Origin: Exilispira sp964581895
Lineage (GTDB): Bacteria; Spirochaetota; JAAYUW01
Direction: 5' to 3'
Assembly (NCBI GenBank): GCA_964581895.1
Contig: CAZOPR010000005.1
Span: 99,083-163,082, forward strand
DNA: 64,000 nt
The notes under the pieces: model-generated
What the model saw: the letters and a program-made list of their open reading frames with translations, nothing else
Databases searched by the model: none
Told to the model about the DNA's origin: nothing
Position numbers and translations under genes: made by a program
Shown here: positions 47,114 to 56,321 of the stretch, one piece after another
Layout: every line of letters starts with the position of its first letter
How positions within the stretch are numbered: position 1 is the stretch's first letter

Positions 47114-48382
47114 TCAAAAAAATTCTTCTATCTGAAAATTGAGTTCTTTTGGATCTATTATAGATGTGATAAAAACATTAGGGGTTTTTTCAAGATCAAC
47201 AATCCTTTTATCTGTGACTCTATCACCAAATTCATCCACAATGATTTTTAATGTTGGTCTTAAAGGAAGATTTGGGTTAGCTTGAGTAACTATGGCAATT
47301 GAACCATCATTACATTGAACAAGAGAACCTATTGGATAAATACTCATTATTGATAAAAAAGTTTTGGAAACTTCAGGATCATAAAGATTTTTTGATGCTT
47401 GTAAAACATCTTTGATGGCTTTATGCCCATGAAATTTTTCTCTATATATGTGTGGTTCAGTCATAGCATCAAAAGAATCTGCAACAGCAACTATTTTGCT
47501 AAACTGTGTGATCTGATCACCATGCCTTTTCGCTGGATATCCAGAACCGTTAAATCTTTCATGATGCTGTAAAGCTACTTGGCATATTTCATCTGTAAAA
47601 TTTTGTTTTTGGCTTAGTACTTTATAACCTTCGATTGTATGTTTTTGAATTTCAATGAATTCTGATGGAGAAAGCTTTCCATTTTTATTAATTATACTAT
47701 CTGGAACTTTCATCATACCAACATCATGTAGTAAAGATGCTATTGCTAATTGGTTCAACTTATATTGATTTAAATTCATAAAATAGCCTATTAAAATAGA
47801 ATATATACAAACATTTGCAGAATGAACGACAAGATAATCATAAGCTGGATCTTCAAAATGACTTATTATTGAAAGTATTTCGGTTTTTTTATTAATAGAC
47901 AAATCAATCAGTTGTCCGATTATATCGTATATATCATTTTTTGATGCTATTTGCCCAATTTTAATATCCTGCAAAACATTTTTTATCATTGAAAGAATTT
48001 TTGTATATTGAGTAATAATAGCTAATGATGCGGTATCAGTAGTTTTAGGTAGATTTGATATTTGCGTATCGACTTTCTTAACATCAGCAGCATATTTTTT
48101 CAACCTTTCTGCAAGCTCTTTTCTCTTATCTGGCTTTTCTATTTTTTCACCATCACTTTTTACCGGGTTTTCTTCTTCTTGAACTGGCCTTGCAGAAGGA
48201 ATATCTTTTACAACTTCATCATCATCAACTTCTACTTCTGAAACTCTCCATCTTTTTAATCTTTCTATATCAGATAATTTAACAGGGGTGAAAGCTGGTA
48301 TAACAAGTTGAGTCCCGAAATATACAGGGCTATTAAACTGCATCCCTATTTTAATATCTTCAATTTTAATCTTCTTTTTCAT
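47114..48382 (-). CDS. HD-GYP domain cyclic-di-GMP phosphodiesterase
   Basis: 422 residues. An N-terminal DUF3391-like segment (IEDIKIGMQFNSPVYFG) precedes a Lys/Glu-rich linker, and then the HD-GYP domain: LHDVGMMKVPDSIINKNGKLS (HD motif), IQKHTIEGYKVL, LQHHERFNGSGYPAKRHGDQI (HHExxxGxGYP). FSKIVAVADSFDAMT completes it. It cleaves cyclic di-GMP. It overlaps the FlhB-like gene by 17 bases, so it is read from the same transcript and may link flagellar assembly or motility to second-messenger turnover. Confidence 0.92.
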   Translation of the reverse strand: MKKKIKIEDIKIGMQFNSPVYFGTQLVIPAFTPVKLSDIERLKRWRVSEVEVDDDEVVKDIPSARPVQEEENPVKSDGEKIEKPDKRKELAERLKKYAADVKKVDTQISNLPKTTDTASLAIITQYTKILSMIKNVLQDIKIGQIASKNDIYDIIGQLIDLSINKKTEILSIISHFEDPAYDYLVVHSANVCIYSILIGYFMNLNQYKLNQLAIASLLHDVGMMKVPDSIINKNGKLSPSEFIEIQKHTIEGYKVLSQKQNFTDEICQVALQHHERFNGSGYPAKRHGDQITQFSKIVAVADSFDAMTEPHIYREKFHGHKAIKDVLQASKNLYDPEVSKTFLSIMSIYPIGSLVQCNDGSIAIVTQANPNLPLRPTLKIIVDEFGDRVTDKRIVDLEKTPNVFITSIIDPKELNFQIEEFF

Positions 48383-48659
48383 TTTTATTTTCCTTCTTTC
48401 TCATAACAAATGAATATATTGTAGCGATAATTTCAAAAAGTTCTTCAGGAATATTTTCATTTATGCTTAACTGATATAAATTATCGGTCAGGTTCGAATC
48501 AGTAATAACAGGGATATCATAATCATCAGCCATTTTTAAGATCTTTTCTGCTTCCTTACCTTTCCCTTTTGATATAAGTTTCGGTGCAATATCCTTTTCT
48601 TTTTCATATTTTAAGGCAATAGATTTTTTATTAAATTTACCTATACTTCTTTTATTCAT
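48366..48659 (-). CDS. FlhB-like C-terminal-domain protein
   Basis: 97 residues. KSIALKYEKEKDIAPKLISKGKGKEAEKILKMADDYDIPVITDSNLTDNLYQLSINENIPEELFEIIATIYSFV matches the cytoplasmic C-terminal domain of FlhB/EscU downstream of the autocleavage NPTH site (YDIPVITDSNLTDNLYQL part is typical). Free-standing copies (FhlB/YlqH type) are usual next to fliK-like genes. It may stand in for the FlhB switch for export specificity. Its position between FliK-like and HD-GYP genes supports a flagellar role. Confidence 0.85.
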   Translation of the reverse strand: MNKRSIGKFNKKSIALKYEKEKDIAPKLISKGKGKEAEKILKMADDYDIPVITDSNLTDNLYQLSINENIPEELFEIIATIYSFVMRKKENKNEKED

Positions 48660-48716
48660 TTTGTATCATCTTAATTAAATTTTAATCTTTTTTTTATAAA
48701 AATCAAATTATCAAGA

Positions 48717-49433
48717 CTAAAATAATATATTTTCTTCAAATCTTTGCTGACAAAGCCATTTATATTTTTTATTTAGTAAAGTTAACTGCTCATCTGCTTT
48801 TAGCGATTTATTATAAAAATCAAATGAGTTAGTTATAAAATTACAATTAACCTTGTTTTCACTTTTTTTATAGTAACCTTTTACAATAATCAGTTTCCTC
48901 CCTTCTATTTGAAAATTCAATGAAAAGCTATAGCATGATGGTTCAAATTCTTTAAATTCGATATATAAATAATTATCATCTTTAATTTTTAATAATAAAT
49001 TATATTTTGAATCATTAAAAATAAAGTTGGAATTTTGAAGAATCAAACTAAAATTATCAAGATAATCTTTATTTAAGTTGCTAAATGAATTTTTTAATAT
49101 ACTATCGAAAATTTCCTGGGGAAATTTTTCTTTAAGCATTTCTATAAGATTTTTTGAAGTATTTTCAGTCTTTTCATAAAGAATATTTTCTTTAATAAGT
49201 TCAAATTTATATCTTTCATTGTTTTCTATTACTTTTAAGTATAAAGATTTTGAAGAAGTATCTATAAAAGAGGTTTTGAAAATAAGATTATTTATAGAAA
49301 AATATAGACTATTTCCCTTAGAAAACAGAATATTTGCCTTATAGATCTTGCCTAATTCAAGAGGAAAAGATTTATTATTTTTTGAAAGATTTTCTTTTAG
49401 AAAAGATGCCTCAAAAGAAGAGTTTAATTTCAT
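48717..49433 (-). CDS. FliK-like flagellar hook-length-control candidate
   Basis: 238 residues, no signal peptide. Its position is where flagellar genes of FliK/YlqG kind lie in spirochaetes and firmicutes, directly upstream of a small FlhB-like gene. The C-terminal half (YLYIEFKEFEPSCYSFSLNFQIEGRKLIIVKGYYKKSENK, read as two blocks) resembles a FliK-C-type beta region, and the N-terminal part looks like an SH3-like beta segment. The assignment rests more on position than on sequence. Confidence 0.55.
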   Translation of the reverse strand: MKLNSSFEASFLKENLSKNNKSFPLELGKIYKANILFSKGNSLYFSINNLIFKTSFIDTSSKSLYLKVIENNERYKFELIKENILYEKTENTSKNLIEMLKEKFPQEIFDSILKNSFSNLNKDYLDNFSLILQNSNFIFNDSKYNLLLKIKDDNYLYIEFKEFEPSCYSFSLNFQIEGRKLIIVKGYYKKSENKVNCNFITNSFDFYNKSLKADEQLTLLNKKYKWLCQQRFEENILF

Positions 49434-49563
49434 CCTCTTTCTTTATAATTTATTCTTTCCCTATTGAAAAAGTGAATTTAATATTTAAATACCATAACTA
49501 ATGTCAAAATATCAAAATTTAAGATCTAAAACTATTTTAAAAAACAATATTTTCTGGTAATTA

Positions 49564-49902
49564 TTATTTTTCTTTTACTTTTGCGGATTTACCAACTCTT
49601 TCTCTTAAATAATAAAGTTTGGCTCTTCTAACTTTTCCTCTTTTGATAATCTCGATTTTATCAATTCTAGGAGAATAAACAGGAAAAACTCTTTCGACAC
49701 CAACACCATATGAAATCTTTCTAACAGTCACATTTTTGGATATGCCATTACCTTTTTTAGAAATAACAGTTCCCTCGTAAGGTTGAATTCTTTCTTTTCC
49801 ACCTTCGACAACTTTATAATGAACTTTGATAGTATCACCGATTCTAAAAGCTGGAATTGGTTTATTGGTATATTCACCAGTTATTTTTTCAATGATATTC
49901 AC
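49564..49902 (-). CDS. rplS: 50S ribosomal protein L19
   Basis: 112 residues. PAFRIGDTIKVHYKVVEGGKERIQPYEGTVISKKG and VRKISYGVGVERVFPVYSPRIDKIEIIKRGKVRRAKLYYLRERVGKSAK are the family's hallmark blocks. Part of the large ribosomal subunit. It is the last gene of the rpsP-KH-rimM-trmD-rplS series and is separated from trmD by a 40-base tandem repeat. RBS GGGAGG just upstream of the ATG. Confidence 0.97.
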   Translation of the reverse strand: MNIIEKITGEYTNKPIPAFRIGDTIKVHYKVVEGGKERIQPYEGTVISKKGNGISKNVTVRKISYGVGVERVFPVYSPRIDKIEIIKRGKVRRAKLYYLRERVGKSAKVKEK

Positions 49903-49986
49903 TTTATCCTCCCATTATATTAAAATTAATAATTCAATTTAATTAATCGTGCTGAATGAATTTAGCATCTTCTTGTTTATTTGCAA

Positions 49987-50126
49987 GAACTATTTTTATA
50001 AAGTTAAATTTTAAGTTTGAACCATAGAACTATTTTTACAAAGTTAAATTTTAAGTTTGAGCCACAGAACTTTTTTTATAAAATTAAATTTTAAGTTTGA
50101 GAGCCAGAACTAATTTTATAAACGAA
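49987..50126. repeat. 40-bp tandem repeat between trmD and rplS
   Basis: Copies begin with GAAC at 49987, 50027, 50067 and a partial one at 50107. Each carries the word AAATTTTAAGTTTGA near its middle. Period exactly 40 bases. It lies in the spacer of a ribosomal-protein operon. Confidence 0.9.
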
Positions 50127-50134
50127 TTTTTAAT

Positions 50135-50803
50135 TTACCTATCTTTAAGAAGATCAGGTCTATATTTTTCAGTCATTTCAATTCTTTTTTGTTTTCGCCA
50201 TTTTTCTATTTCTTTATGATTTCCAGAAATAAGAATGTCGGGAACTTTCATCCCTTCATACTCATAAGGTCTTGTATAATGAGGGTATTCTAATAATGAA
50301 TCTTCAAATGATTCCTCTTTCAATGCCTCTTCTTCTAAAAAGTTAGGAATATGCCTTAAAACAGAATCTATCAAAGCTAAAGCAGCAGGATCTCCTCCAG
50401 TTAGGATAAAATCTCCTATACTTATGCAATCATCAACATATTTTTCTATAAATCTTTCGTCAACACCTTCATATCTTCCATTTATTATTGTCAAAATAGG
50501 TTCTTTGGATAAATCTTTAACAAGATTTTGATTTAAGGTCTTACCTCTTGGGCTAAGAAATAAAACTTTTCCTTTTTCAGAAAATGAGTTTAAGCAATCA
50601 ACTAAAGGTTCTATTCTTAAAATCATCCCTATCCCGCCACCATAAGGATAGTCATCCACTTTCTTATGAATGCCAAGACCAAAGTCTCTTAAGTTTTTTA
50701 CCTCATAGGAAAATATATTTTTTTGTAATGCATTATAAAAAACAGAAAAATTGAAGTATGTTTCATAAAGCTCTGGTATTAAAGTAATGATGTTAAATTT
50801 CAT
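50135..50803 (-). CDS. trmD: tRNA (guanine-N1)-methyltransferase TrmD
   Basis: 222 residues. The knotted SPOUT fold is recognised by VDDYPYGGGIGMILRIEPL, INGRYEGVDERFIEKYVDDCISIGDFILTGGDPAALALIDSVLRHIP and YPHYTRPYEYEGMKVPDILISGNHKEIEKWR. It methylates G37 of tRNAs next to the anticodon, preventing frameshift. Slightly shorter than E. coli TrmD (255), as the C-terminal domain ends early. It follows rimM by 19 bases. Confidence 0.97.
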   Translation of the reverse strand: MKFNIITLIPELYETYFNFSVFYNALQKNIFSYEVKNLRDFGLGIHKKVDDYPYGGGIGMILRIEPLVDCLNSFSEKGKVLFLSPRGKTLNQNLVKDLSKEPILTIINGRYEGVDERFIEKYVDDCISIGDFILTGGDPAALALIDSVLRHIPNFLEEEALKEESFEDSLLEYPHYTRPYEYEGMKVPDILISGNHKEIEKWRKQKRIEMTEKYRPDLLKDR

Positions 50804-50822
50804 CTTAATACAACTTTATTAT

Positions 50823-51332
50823 TTAATTTGGTGCAATCTGCTCAAATCTTTTAATCTTTATAATATGATTTTCTTTATCTATCTTTTCGATAAAATCTTT
50901 TACAAAAGGTATTAAGTATTCCTTCTCATCAACTAAAATAGAGATATAAATAAAATTAGTTGCAACATAAAGTTCTTTTGCAAGACAAAATTTACCTGGC
51001 AAATACTCTATCTGATATTCTAAAATTTCATAGTAGAAAATCTGATCATCATCCAAAATTTTTGAATCTATTCTTTTAAGATAAAGGTATTTCCCAATTA
51101 AATCTTTACTTTTTTCTTCTGAGTCATAACCTTTGAAAAAAATATGAAGGTGATACCAATCACCTTCTATCTTTTCAACTTCTAAACTTTTAGTGCATTG
51201 CTCATCTAAAAAAAAATAATCTGCTTTATATATTCTTTCTTTGATATCTGTTAGAGGTTCAAGACAAACTGCTCCATTAAAACCAAAAAATTTTGTAACT
51301 TTTGCTACACAGGTTCCTTTTGGTTCGAGCAA
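50823..51332 (-). CDS. rimM: Ribosome maturation factor RimM
   Basis: 169 residues. GTCVAKVTKFFGFNGAVCLEPLTDIKERIYK is the RimM N-domain opening, and KEYLIPFVKDFIEKIDKENHIIKIK is the PRC-barrel-like end (usually LIP...VD...). It helps assemble the 30S head around S19. The middle part is diverged. It sits 9 bases after the KH gene in the usual order. The frame starts at ATG 51332; the preceding AGGAGATTTATTTGCTCG gives an RBS. Confidence 0.9.
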   Translation of the reverse strand: MLEPKGTCVAKVTKFFGFNGAVCLEPLTDIKERIYKADYFFLDEQCTKSLEVEKIEGDWYHLHIFFKGYDSEEKSKDLIGKYLYLKRIDSKILDDDQIFYYEILEYQIEYLPGKFCLAKELYVATNFIYISILVDEKEYLIPFVKDFIEKIDKENHIIKIKRFEQIAPN

Positions 51333-51341
51333 ATAAATCTC

Positions 51342-51578
51342 CTATTCTTTGATTTCTAGAGCAATATGTCTACCATTTTTCGAATCAAGACTTGATAATA
51401 ATATTCTTAATGCTTTTATAATTGAACCGTTTTTCCCAATAACCTTGCCAATATCTTTAGGATTTACTTTTAATTCTAATAATGTAGTTTTTTCTCCTTC
51501 AACTACATTTAACTTTACATCTTCAGGATAATCCACTATTGATTTTGCGATATATTCGATAAATTCTTTCTCTTTCAT
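51342..51578 (-). CDS. khpA: KH-domain RNA-binding protein KhpA/YlqC
   Basis: 78 residues, a single KH domain: LLELKVNPKDIGKVIGKNGSIIKALRILLSSL contains the GxxG loop GKNG. C-terminal AL...EIKE completes it. In firmicutes and spirochaetes this gene commonly lies between rpsP and rimM. It acts as a small RNA chaperone, often with KhpB/Jag. Start 7 bases after the rpsP stop, with a good overlap of spacing. Confidence 0.94.
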   Translation of the reverse strand: MKEKEFIEYIAKSIVDYPEDVKLNVVEGEKTTLLELKVNPKDIGKVIGKNGSIIKALRILLSSLDSKNGRHIALEIKE

Positions 51579-51585
51579 CTTAAAA

Positions 51586-51891
51586 CTACTTCTGCTTTCT
51601 AAGTTCTGGTTTTAGCACAAGTCCTTTTTTAGCTAAAAGTTTATAAACAGTAGCTGTTGGTTCAGCTCCTTTTTTATACCAATCTATAATCTTATTTTTA
51701 GCTATTTCAACTTCTTCAGAATTTGGTTCACCCTTAAACTGAAATTTTTTCTCCCAATCTGTTTGGTGTGGGTTATATGAGCCAAGTTCCTCTATAAATC
51801 GGCCATCTCTTGGGAATCTTTCATCAACAGCAATCAATCTAAAATAAATCTGATTTCTTCTTCCAACTCTTTTTAAGCGAAGTTTAACCAT
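51586..51891 (-). CDS. rpsP: 30S ribosomal protein S16
   Basis: 101 residues. VKLRLKRVGRRNQIYFRLIAVDERFPRDGRFIEELGSYNPHQ is diagnostic, as is IIDWYKKGAEPTATVYKLL. First gene of the operon on the minus strand. A GGAGC-type RBS precedes the ATG. Promoter not resolved in the 72-base spacer upstream. Confidence 0.97.
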   Translation of the reverse strand: MVKLRLKRVGRRNQIYFRLIAVDERFPRDGRFIEELGSYNPHQTDWEKKFQFKGEPNSEEVEIAKNKIIDWYKKGAEPTATVYKLLAKKGLVLKPELRKQK

Positions 51892-51963
51892 CTATTTAGC
51901 TCCTTAATTTAACTGCAAAATAACAAAAAGAAACTAATAAAGATTTTAAATTTGTCAAGGTAT

Positions 51964-53895
51964 TTAAATTATTTGATTCTTCAATTCTTCTGCATAACTA
52001 TATAAATCATCGATTATTTTAGATAATCTAGATATTGAAAAAGAAATATCATTAAAATTATCTTCGACGCCTTTATGAATTTCTTGATTTTGCCTTAAAA
52101 TATCCATAAATATCTGAAAGTTTTTATAAAATTCTTCAAAATAATCAGAAAGTAATTTGGAACTTTCAATACCTGAATTTGTAAATACAATAATATCATC
52201 TGCTATTGATTTTATTTTAGAAACAAGGTCATTTGACTTTGAAGCTAAATTTTTAACTTCTTGTGCAACAACTGCAAAACTTTTATAAAATTCTGCACTT
52301 TTTGTAGATTCTATTGATGCATTTAAGCCCAATAGTACTGTTTGTTTAGATATATCTTCTATCTGATTCGAGAATTCTTTTGCAATATTAAGATTTTCTC
52401 TCATATAATTAAAATTTGAGCTATTTTGCTCTATTAAACTACGAAGTTCATTTCCTGTGATAATCTGTGATTCTGAAAGACCCAATATTTTAGTATCAAC
52501 TTGATGGATATCATTATTTAAAAAAGTCAAATCTTTGACTTTTTCTTTTAAGAGATCTATTTCATCCTTTGTATTAAAACTTTTTTGAATCAATTCATGT
52601 GAGGTTTCCTCAAACATCTTACTATTTTTTTGTAAAAGATTCATTGAATTTGATATCTCGTCTAGATAATTCTTCAACTTTTCGTTAGAATTTTTAATTT
52701 CACTATTCTTTTTATATGTTTCTATGTAAGTTTCAATAAGCTGATTCAAAATGATTCTTGAAACTATCAAAATATAAAACTCAAATCCATAAATCATACT
52801 ATAAAATTGAGGATAAGAACTGGGGAATATAAATACTAACATGTCATTTGTTATAGTGAAAAAAAGAATTGTAAAAGGCAAGATATATTTTTTTATCTCT
52901 TTTTTCTTTAAATAAAAATATGAATAATAAACATAAAAGACTAAGTATAAAAATGATAAAATACCAACAAATAATTCATAAGTATAAACTTTTCTCCTGA
53001 AAGAATAATTATTAATAAAGATTGCATCAATGATAAAAAATATTGAAAAAAGAATAATAAGGAATTTAGCAAAATTGTTTATCTTTTCTCCCGAAAGATA
53101 AAAAAAAGATAAAAAGAAGAAGATTGCCATTAAATACATAGATTTGTAAACAAAAAAATAGTTAAATTTTATATAATTTATAGGTAAGTATTCGAAAAGT
53201 TGATTTGATGAAAATAAAAGGACAAAAATACATGATAGAGAAAAATATAATAGATCTTTTCTTTTTTCTTTTATTGAAATATAAAAAAAGATTACGGCAA
53301 CTATCAAGATTATTAAAAATAGAAATCTTTTAACTATAACATCCAAAAAATTCACTCTTGCACTTTGAAATTCAAGTTGTTCAAATTCTCCAAGAACAAA
53401 AGGTTTATTTATGCTGACATTTGTTAGAATATATAAAACGACCTTTAATTCATACTCATTTTTATCTTTATTATACTTAAAAAGAGGGATTGTTTTATCA
53501 ATATTGTAGGCTGAAAAAACTATTTTACCTTTTTTACCATATTCATATATCAATAAATCATCAAGATATACTTCAATACCATCACTTAATTTCCCCAATC
53601 TAATTGCTGGATTTTTAATATTAGACAAATCTATTTTTTTTGTAAGAATAACTTTTCCAGTTTGAAAATTTATATGATTTGAAATATCAAATGGTAAAGA
53701 AATAACCATGTTTTCTATCATTTGATCATTTTTTATAAAAGAAAATTGCCAATCTTCATTCAATATTTCAGTTTTTACCTTTTTTTCAAAAATAGCAGTG
53801 GAATAAGCAATAATAAAGGTAAATAATAAAATAATACTTAAAACCAGAGTGACTATTTTTAAGTAATAAATTAAATTTTCAAAAAATTTATCCAT
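51964..53895 (-). CDS. 7TMR-DISM receptor with degenerate chemoreceptor-like tail
   Basis: 643 residues. Membrane anchor at about 13-33, an extracytoplasmic beta domain (about 40-175; GKLSDGIEVYLDDLLIYEYG matches the 7TMR-DISM extracellular jelly roll), seven membrane helices (about 185-390), then a coiled-coil cytoplasmic tail. The tail includes a hairpin-tip-like block ISKQTVLLGLNASIESTKSAEFYKSFAVVAQEVKNLA, recognisably MCP-like but lacking the central Arg-Ala-Gly-Glu motif. It forms a tandem pair with the next receptor gene, separated by a minisatellite. No kinase domain. Its downstream partner is unknown. Confidence 0.85.
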   Translation of the reverse strand: MDKFFENLIYYLKIVTLVLSIILLFTFIIAYSTAIFEKKVKTEILNEDWQFSFIKNDQMIENMVISLPFDISNHINFQTGKVILTKKIDLSNIKNPAIRLGKLSDGIEVYLDDLLIYEYGKKGKIVFSAYNIDKTIPLFKYNKDKNEYELKVVLYILTNVSINKPFVLGEFEQLEFQSARVNFLDVIVKRFLFLIILIVAVIFFYISIKEKRKDLLYFSLSCIFVLLFSSNQLFEYLPINYIKFNYFFVYKSMYLMAIFFFLSFFYLSGEKINNFAKFLIILFSIFFIIDAIFINNYSFRRKVYTYELFVGILSFLYLVFYVYYSYFYLKKKEIKKYILPFTILFFTITNDMLVFIFPSSYPQFYSMIYGFEFYILIVSRIILNQLIETYIETYKKNSEIKNSNEKLKNYLDEISNSMNLLQKNSKMFEETSHELIQKSFNTKDEIDLLKEKVKDLTFLNNDIHQVDTKILGLSESQIITGNELRSLIEQNSSNFNYMRENLNIAKEFSNQIEDISKQTVLLGLNASIESTKSAEFYKSFAVVAQEVKNLASKSNDLVSKIKSIADDIIVFTNSGIESSKLLSDYFEEFYKNFQIFMDILRQNQEIHKGVEDNFNDISFSISRLSKIIDDLYSYAEELKNQII

Positions 53896-53897
53896 AG

Positions 53898-54046
53898 TTT
53901 TTATATATTGTCTATATATTGTCTATAAACTGTTTATATATTGTTTATTATATTGTCTATAAACTGTTTATATATTGTTTATATATTGTCTATAAACTGT
54001 TTATATATTAGTTTACCTATTAGTTTATTTATTGGTCTATATTTAT
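53898..54046. repeat. 11-12-bp tandem repeat between the two receptor genes
   Basis: About a dozen units of the type TTGTCTATATA / TTGTCTATAAAC / TGTTTATATA, with a higher-order period of about 33-34 bases (three units). The last units drift to TAGTTTATTTAT. Confidence 0.85.
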
Positions 54047-54130
54047 CCTATATTTGCTTTTACATTAATTTATGCATTTATCTGTATAATAATCTTTCTT
54101 TAATTTTTTCTAACACCTTCATACTTTTCT

Positions 54131-56125
54131 TTATATTTTCATATTTTCATTTGATATTGCATAAAGTTTACTGGATTTTTCATCTATCTCATTTGCTAAA
54201 AGAGAAATTTTATCAATAATTTTAATCAGTTCATTTATCTTAAGAATAAAAAGAGAATGATTTTGCTTATTCTTTTCTAAAAATTCTTTAAGAATGTTAA
54301 ATTGATCTAGGTATTTATTAAATGTACTTAAAAATTCACTACTTCTCAATTTAGCTTCTTCAACAGATTTCAAAATATTATTTATACCTTCATGTGCATT
54401 TGAAGAAAAGTTAGCTGACTTTAAAGACAATTTTCTTATTTCTTCTGAAATGATGGAAAACCCTTTACCTTTTTCTTTTGCTTTACCAGCTACAACAGAA
54501 GAATTTAAGGATAAAAGAGAAGTTTGCTCAACAATTGTATCTATCTGATTTGTATTTTCAATAATTAGATTTATTTTTTCTATAACTAACTCAAGAATCT
54601 TGCTTGTCTTTTTGAAACCTTCGTCAACATTTTCAAGCATAATTGAAAGTTGGTCGGTTTTTGCCGTTATTTTTTTTTCATTTTCACTGGATAAAATTAA
54701 AGATTGCTTCATATTATCTATCTGATTGACAAGATTATAAATCAATTTTGAAAAATCATTACCACTTGAAGATAAATTTTGAGAAGTTAAAAAGCTTTCT
54801 TTTATTTCATCTAATAATTTTTGCATATTTTCAGCTAACATCTCTTTTCTTTTTTCAAGTTCAAAAGAAATTTTATCAAGATCTTTTGTTAAAATCCTTA
54901 ACTTGAAGAAAGAGTCAACAAGATCCTTAATCAGTTTAATTGCGATTAAAAAGACAAAAAATTGAAAGCCATATATATTTAAGTATTTTAATGAAACATA
55001 TTTTGGATAAAAATTTTTAATAAGATAAGGATACTTAAAAGAAACAAAATCATTGGTTAAACTAATAAATAGTATAATCATAGGCAATAAGATATCTTTA
55101 CTTGCCTTTGAGCGAGTTTTTGCATAATCATGAATGACAAACCCAACTAAATATGTTAAAGACAAATAAAGTATTATATTGAATAATTGATATATACTTA
55201 ATCTAATAGTTCTACTATAAATTATAGTATCAAAGAGAAAACCTATTATAGCAATTAAAATGCCGACTTTTAATATTTTATCTGGTTTTCTATCTATATA
55301 TTCTGTAACAAATAATATCAATAAAATCGCTGAAAGATAAATTGATTTGTATTCAAAAAGATAGTTAAATATATCATGATTCAAAGGCAAACTTGTTAAA
55401 ATATAGATAAAAGTAAAAAGACAAAGTTGAATAATAAGTAAAGAGAATAAAATATAATATTTTATATTTAATTTATTACCAATATAAAAAAAGATAATAG
55501 AAAACAATAGGGAAATTATGAGAAGAATAGTTTTAAGATCAATATCTATAATATTATTTACCCTTTCTACTTTTTCCAGTTTATAATAATCCCCTAATAA
55601 AAAATTATCCTGTACTGAACCTTCAGGGTAATAATAGACTTTTATCTTGATTTCGATTTTATCAATCCCTTTATTCAATAAATTTGGCAATTTAACCAGG
55701 ATATTTTTATTCCAGGATGTAAAATAAATATTTTTAAATATTCCATTTCTTGAAACAAGATTTCCATCTATGAAAATTTCGCTACAATCTATAAGTTTCC
55801 CAAGATAAATACCTATGAAACTTGAATTTTCCAATTCTGGATAATTTATATCTATAATTTTTGTAAATTCGACGATCCCTCTATTAACTTTATCTTTTTT
55901 ATCATCCAATAAATCTATGAAATTTACAGGTAGATCAGTTGTCCCTGATTTCACTAAAATTAAATCTGAAAAATCTTTATTTGAACTTTTGTAGTAATTA
56001 TATTCCCAATTTTCTGAAATTGATATGAAACTATTTTTATCCTGGGCTTTAGAAGAAAATGGTAAAATCATAATTAATAAAAATATAATTATTATTGAAA
56101 TATATATTTTCTTGCTTTTCAACAT
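54131..56125 (-). CDS. 7TMR-DISM receptor with chemoreceptor-like tail
   Basis: 664 residues. Signal anchor (about 8-27, ending SSKAQ, possibly cleaved), extracellular beta domain (about 30-185; GIYLGKLIDCSEIFIDGNLVSRNG), seven membrane helices (about 195-400), coiled coil, and an MCP-like hairpin block TIVEQTSLLSLNSSVVAGKAKEKGKGFSIISEEIRKLSLKSANFSS, which keeps the glycine-rich turn (KEKGKGF) but has VVAGKAKE where IEAARAGE is usual. It is a paralog of the downstream receptor with about the same layout. No HAMP. Ligand unknown; sugar-like ligands are known for DISM domains. Confidence 0.87.
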   Translation of the reverse strand: MLKSKKIYISIIIIFLLIMILPFSSKAQDKNSFISISENWEYNYYKSSNKDFSDLILVKSGTTDLPVNFIDLLDDKKDKVNRGIVEFTKIIDINYPELENSSFIGIYLGKLIDCSEIFIDGNLVSRNGIFKNIYFTSWNKNILVKLPNLLNKGIDKIEIKIKVYYYPEGSVQDNFLLGDYYKLEKVERVNNIIDIDLKTILLIISLLFSIIFFYIGNKLNIKYYILFSLLIIQLCLFTFIYILTSLPLNHDIFNYLFEYKSIYLSAILLILFVTEYIDRKPDKILKVGILIAIIGFLFDTIIYSRTIRLSIYQLFNIILYLSLTYLVGFVIHDYAKTRSKASKDILLPMIILFISLTNDFVSFKYPYLIKNFYPKYVSLKYLNIYGFQFFVFLIAIKLIKDLVDSFFKLRILTKDLDKISFELEKRKEMLAENMQKLLDEIKESFLTSQNLSSSGNDFSKLIYNLVNQIDNMKQSLILSSENEKKITAKTDQLSIMLENVDEGFKKTSKILELVIEKINLIIENTNQIDTIVEQTSLLSLNSSVVAGKAKEKGKGFSIISEEIRKLSLKSANFSSNAHEGINNILKSVEEAKLRSSEFLSTFNKYLDQFNILKEFLEKNKQNHSLFILKINELIKIIDKISLLANEIDEKSSKLYAISNENMKI

Positions 56126-56321
56126 TGCCTCATAAGTATCATTTATATAAAAATTATCGACAGGAAAATATCAATTTATTTAAAAAATATTGAATACCAG
56201 AAAAATATTTAAATTTAATCAAATTATGCTTTTTTTGTTAAAAAATCTTTTATTAAAAATGCATAATTTCTATAATTCTGCTTTTTATTCTTTTGTTTAT
56301 AACAAATAAGAGAGAAATCAA

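Noticed and set aside
53941..54219. Open frame over the 11-bp repeats between the receptor genes
   Set aside because: Encodes only the repeat as Ile/Tyr/Leu strings; overlaps a real gene end and has no start signal.
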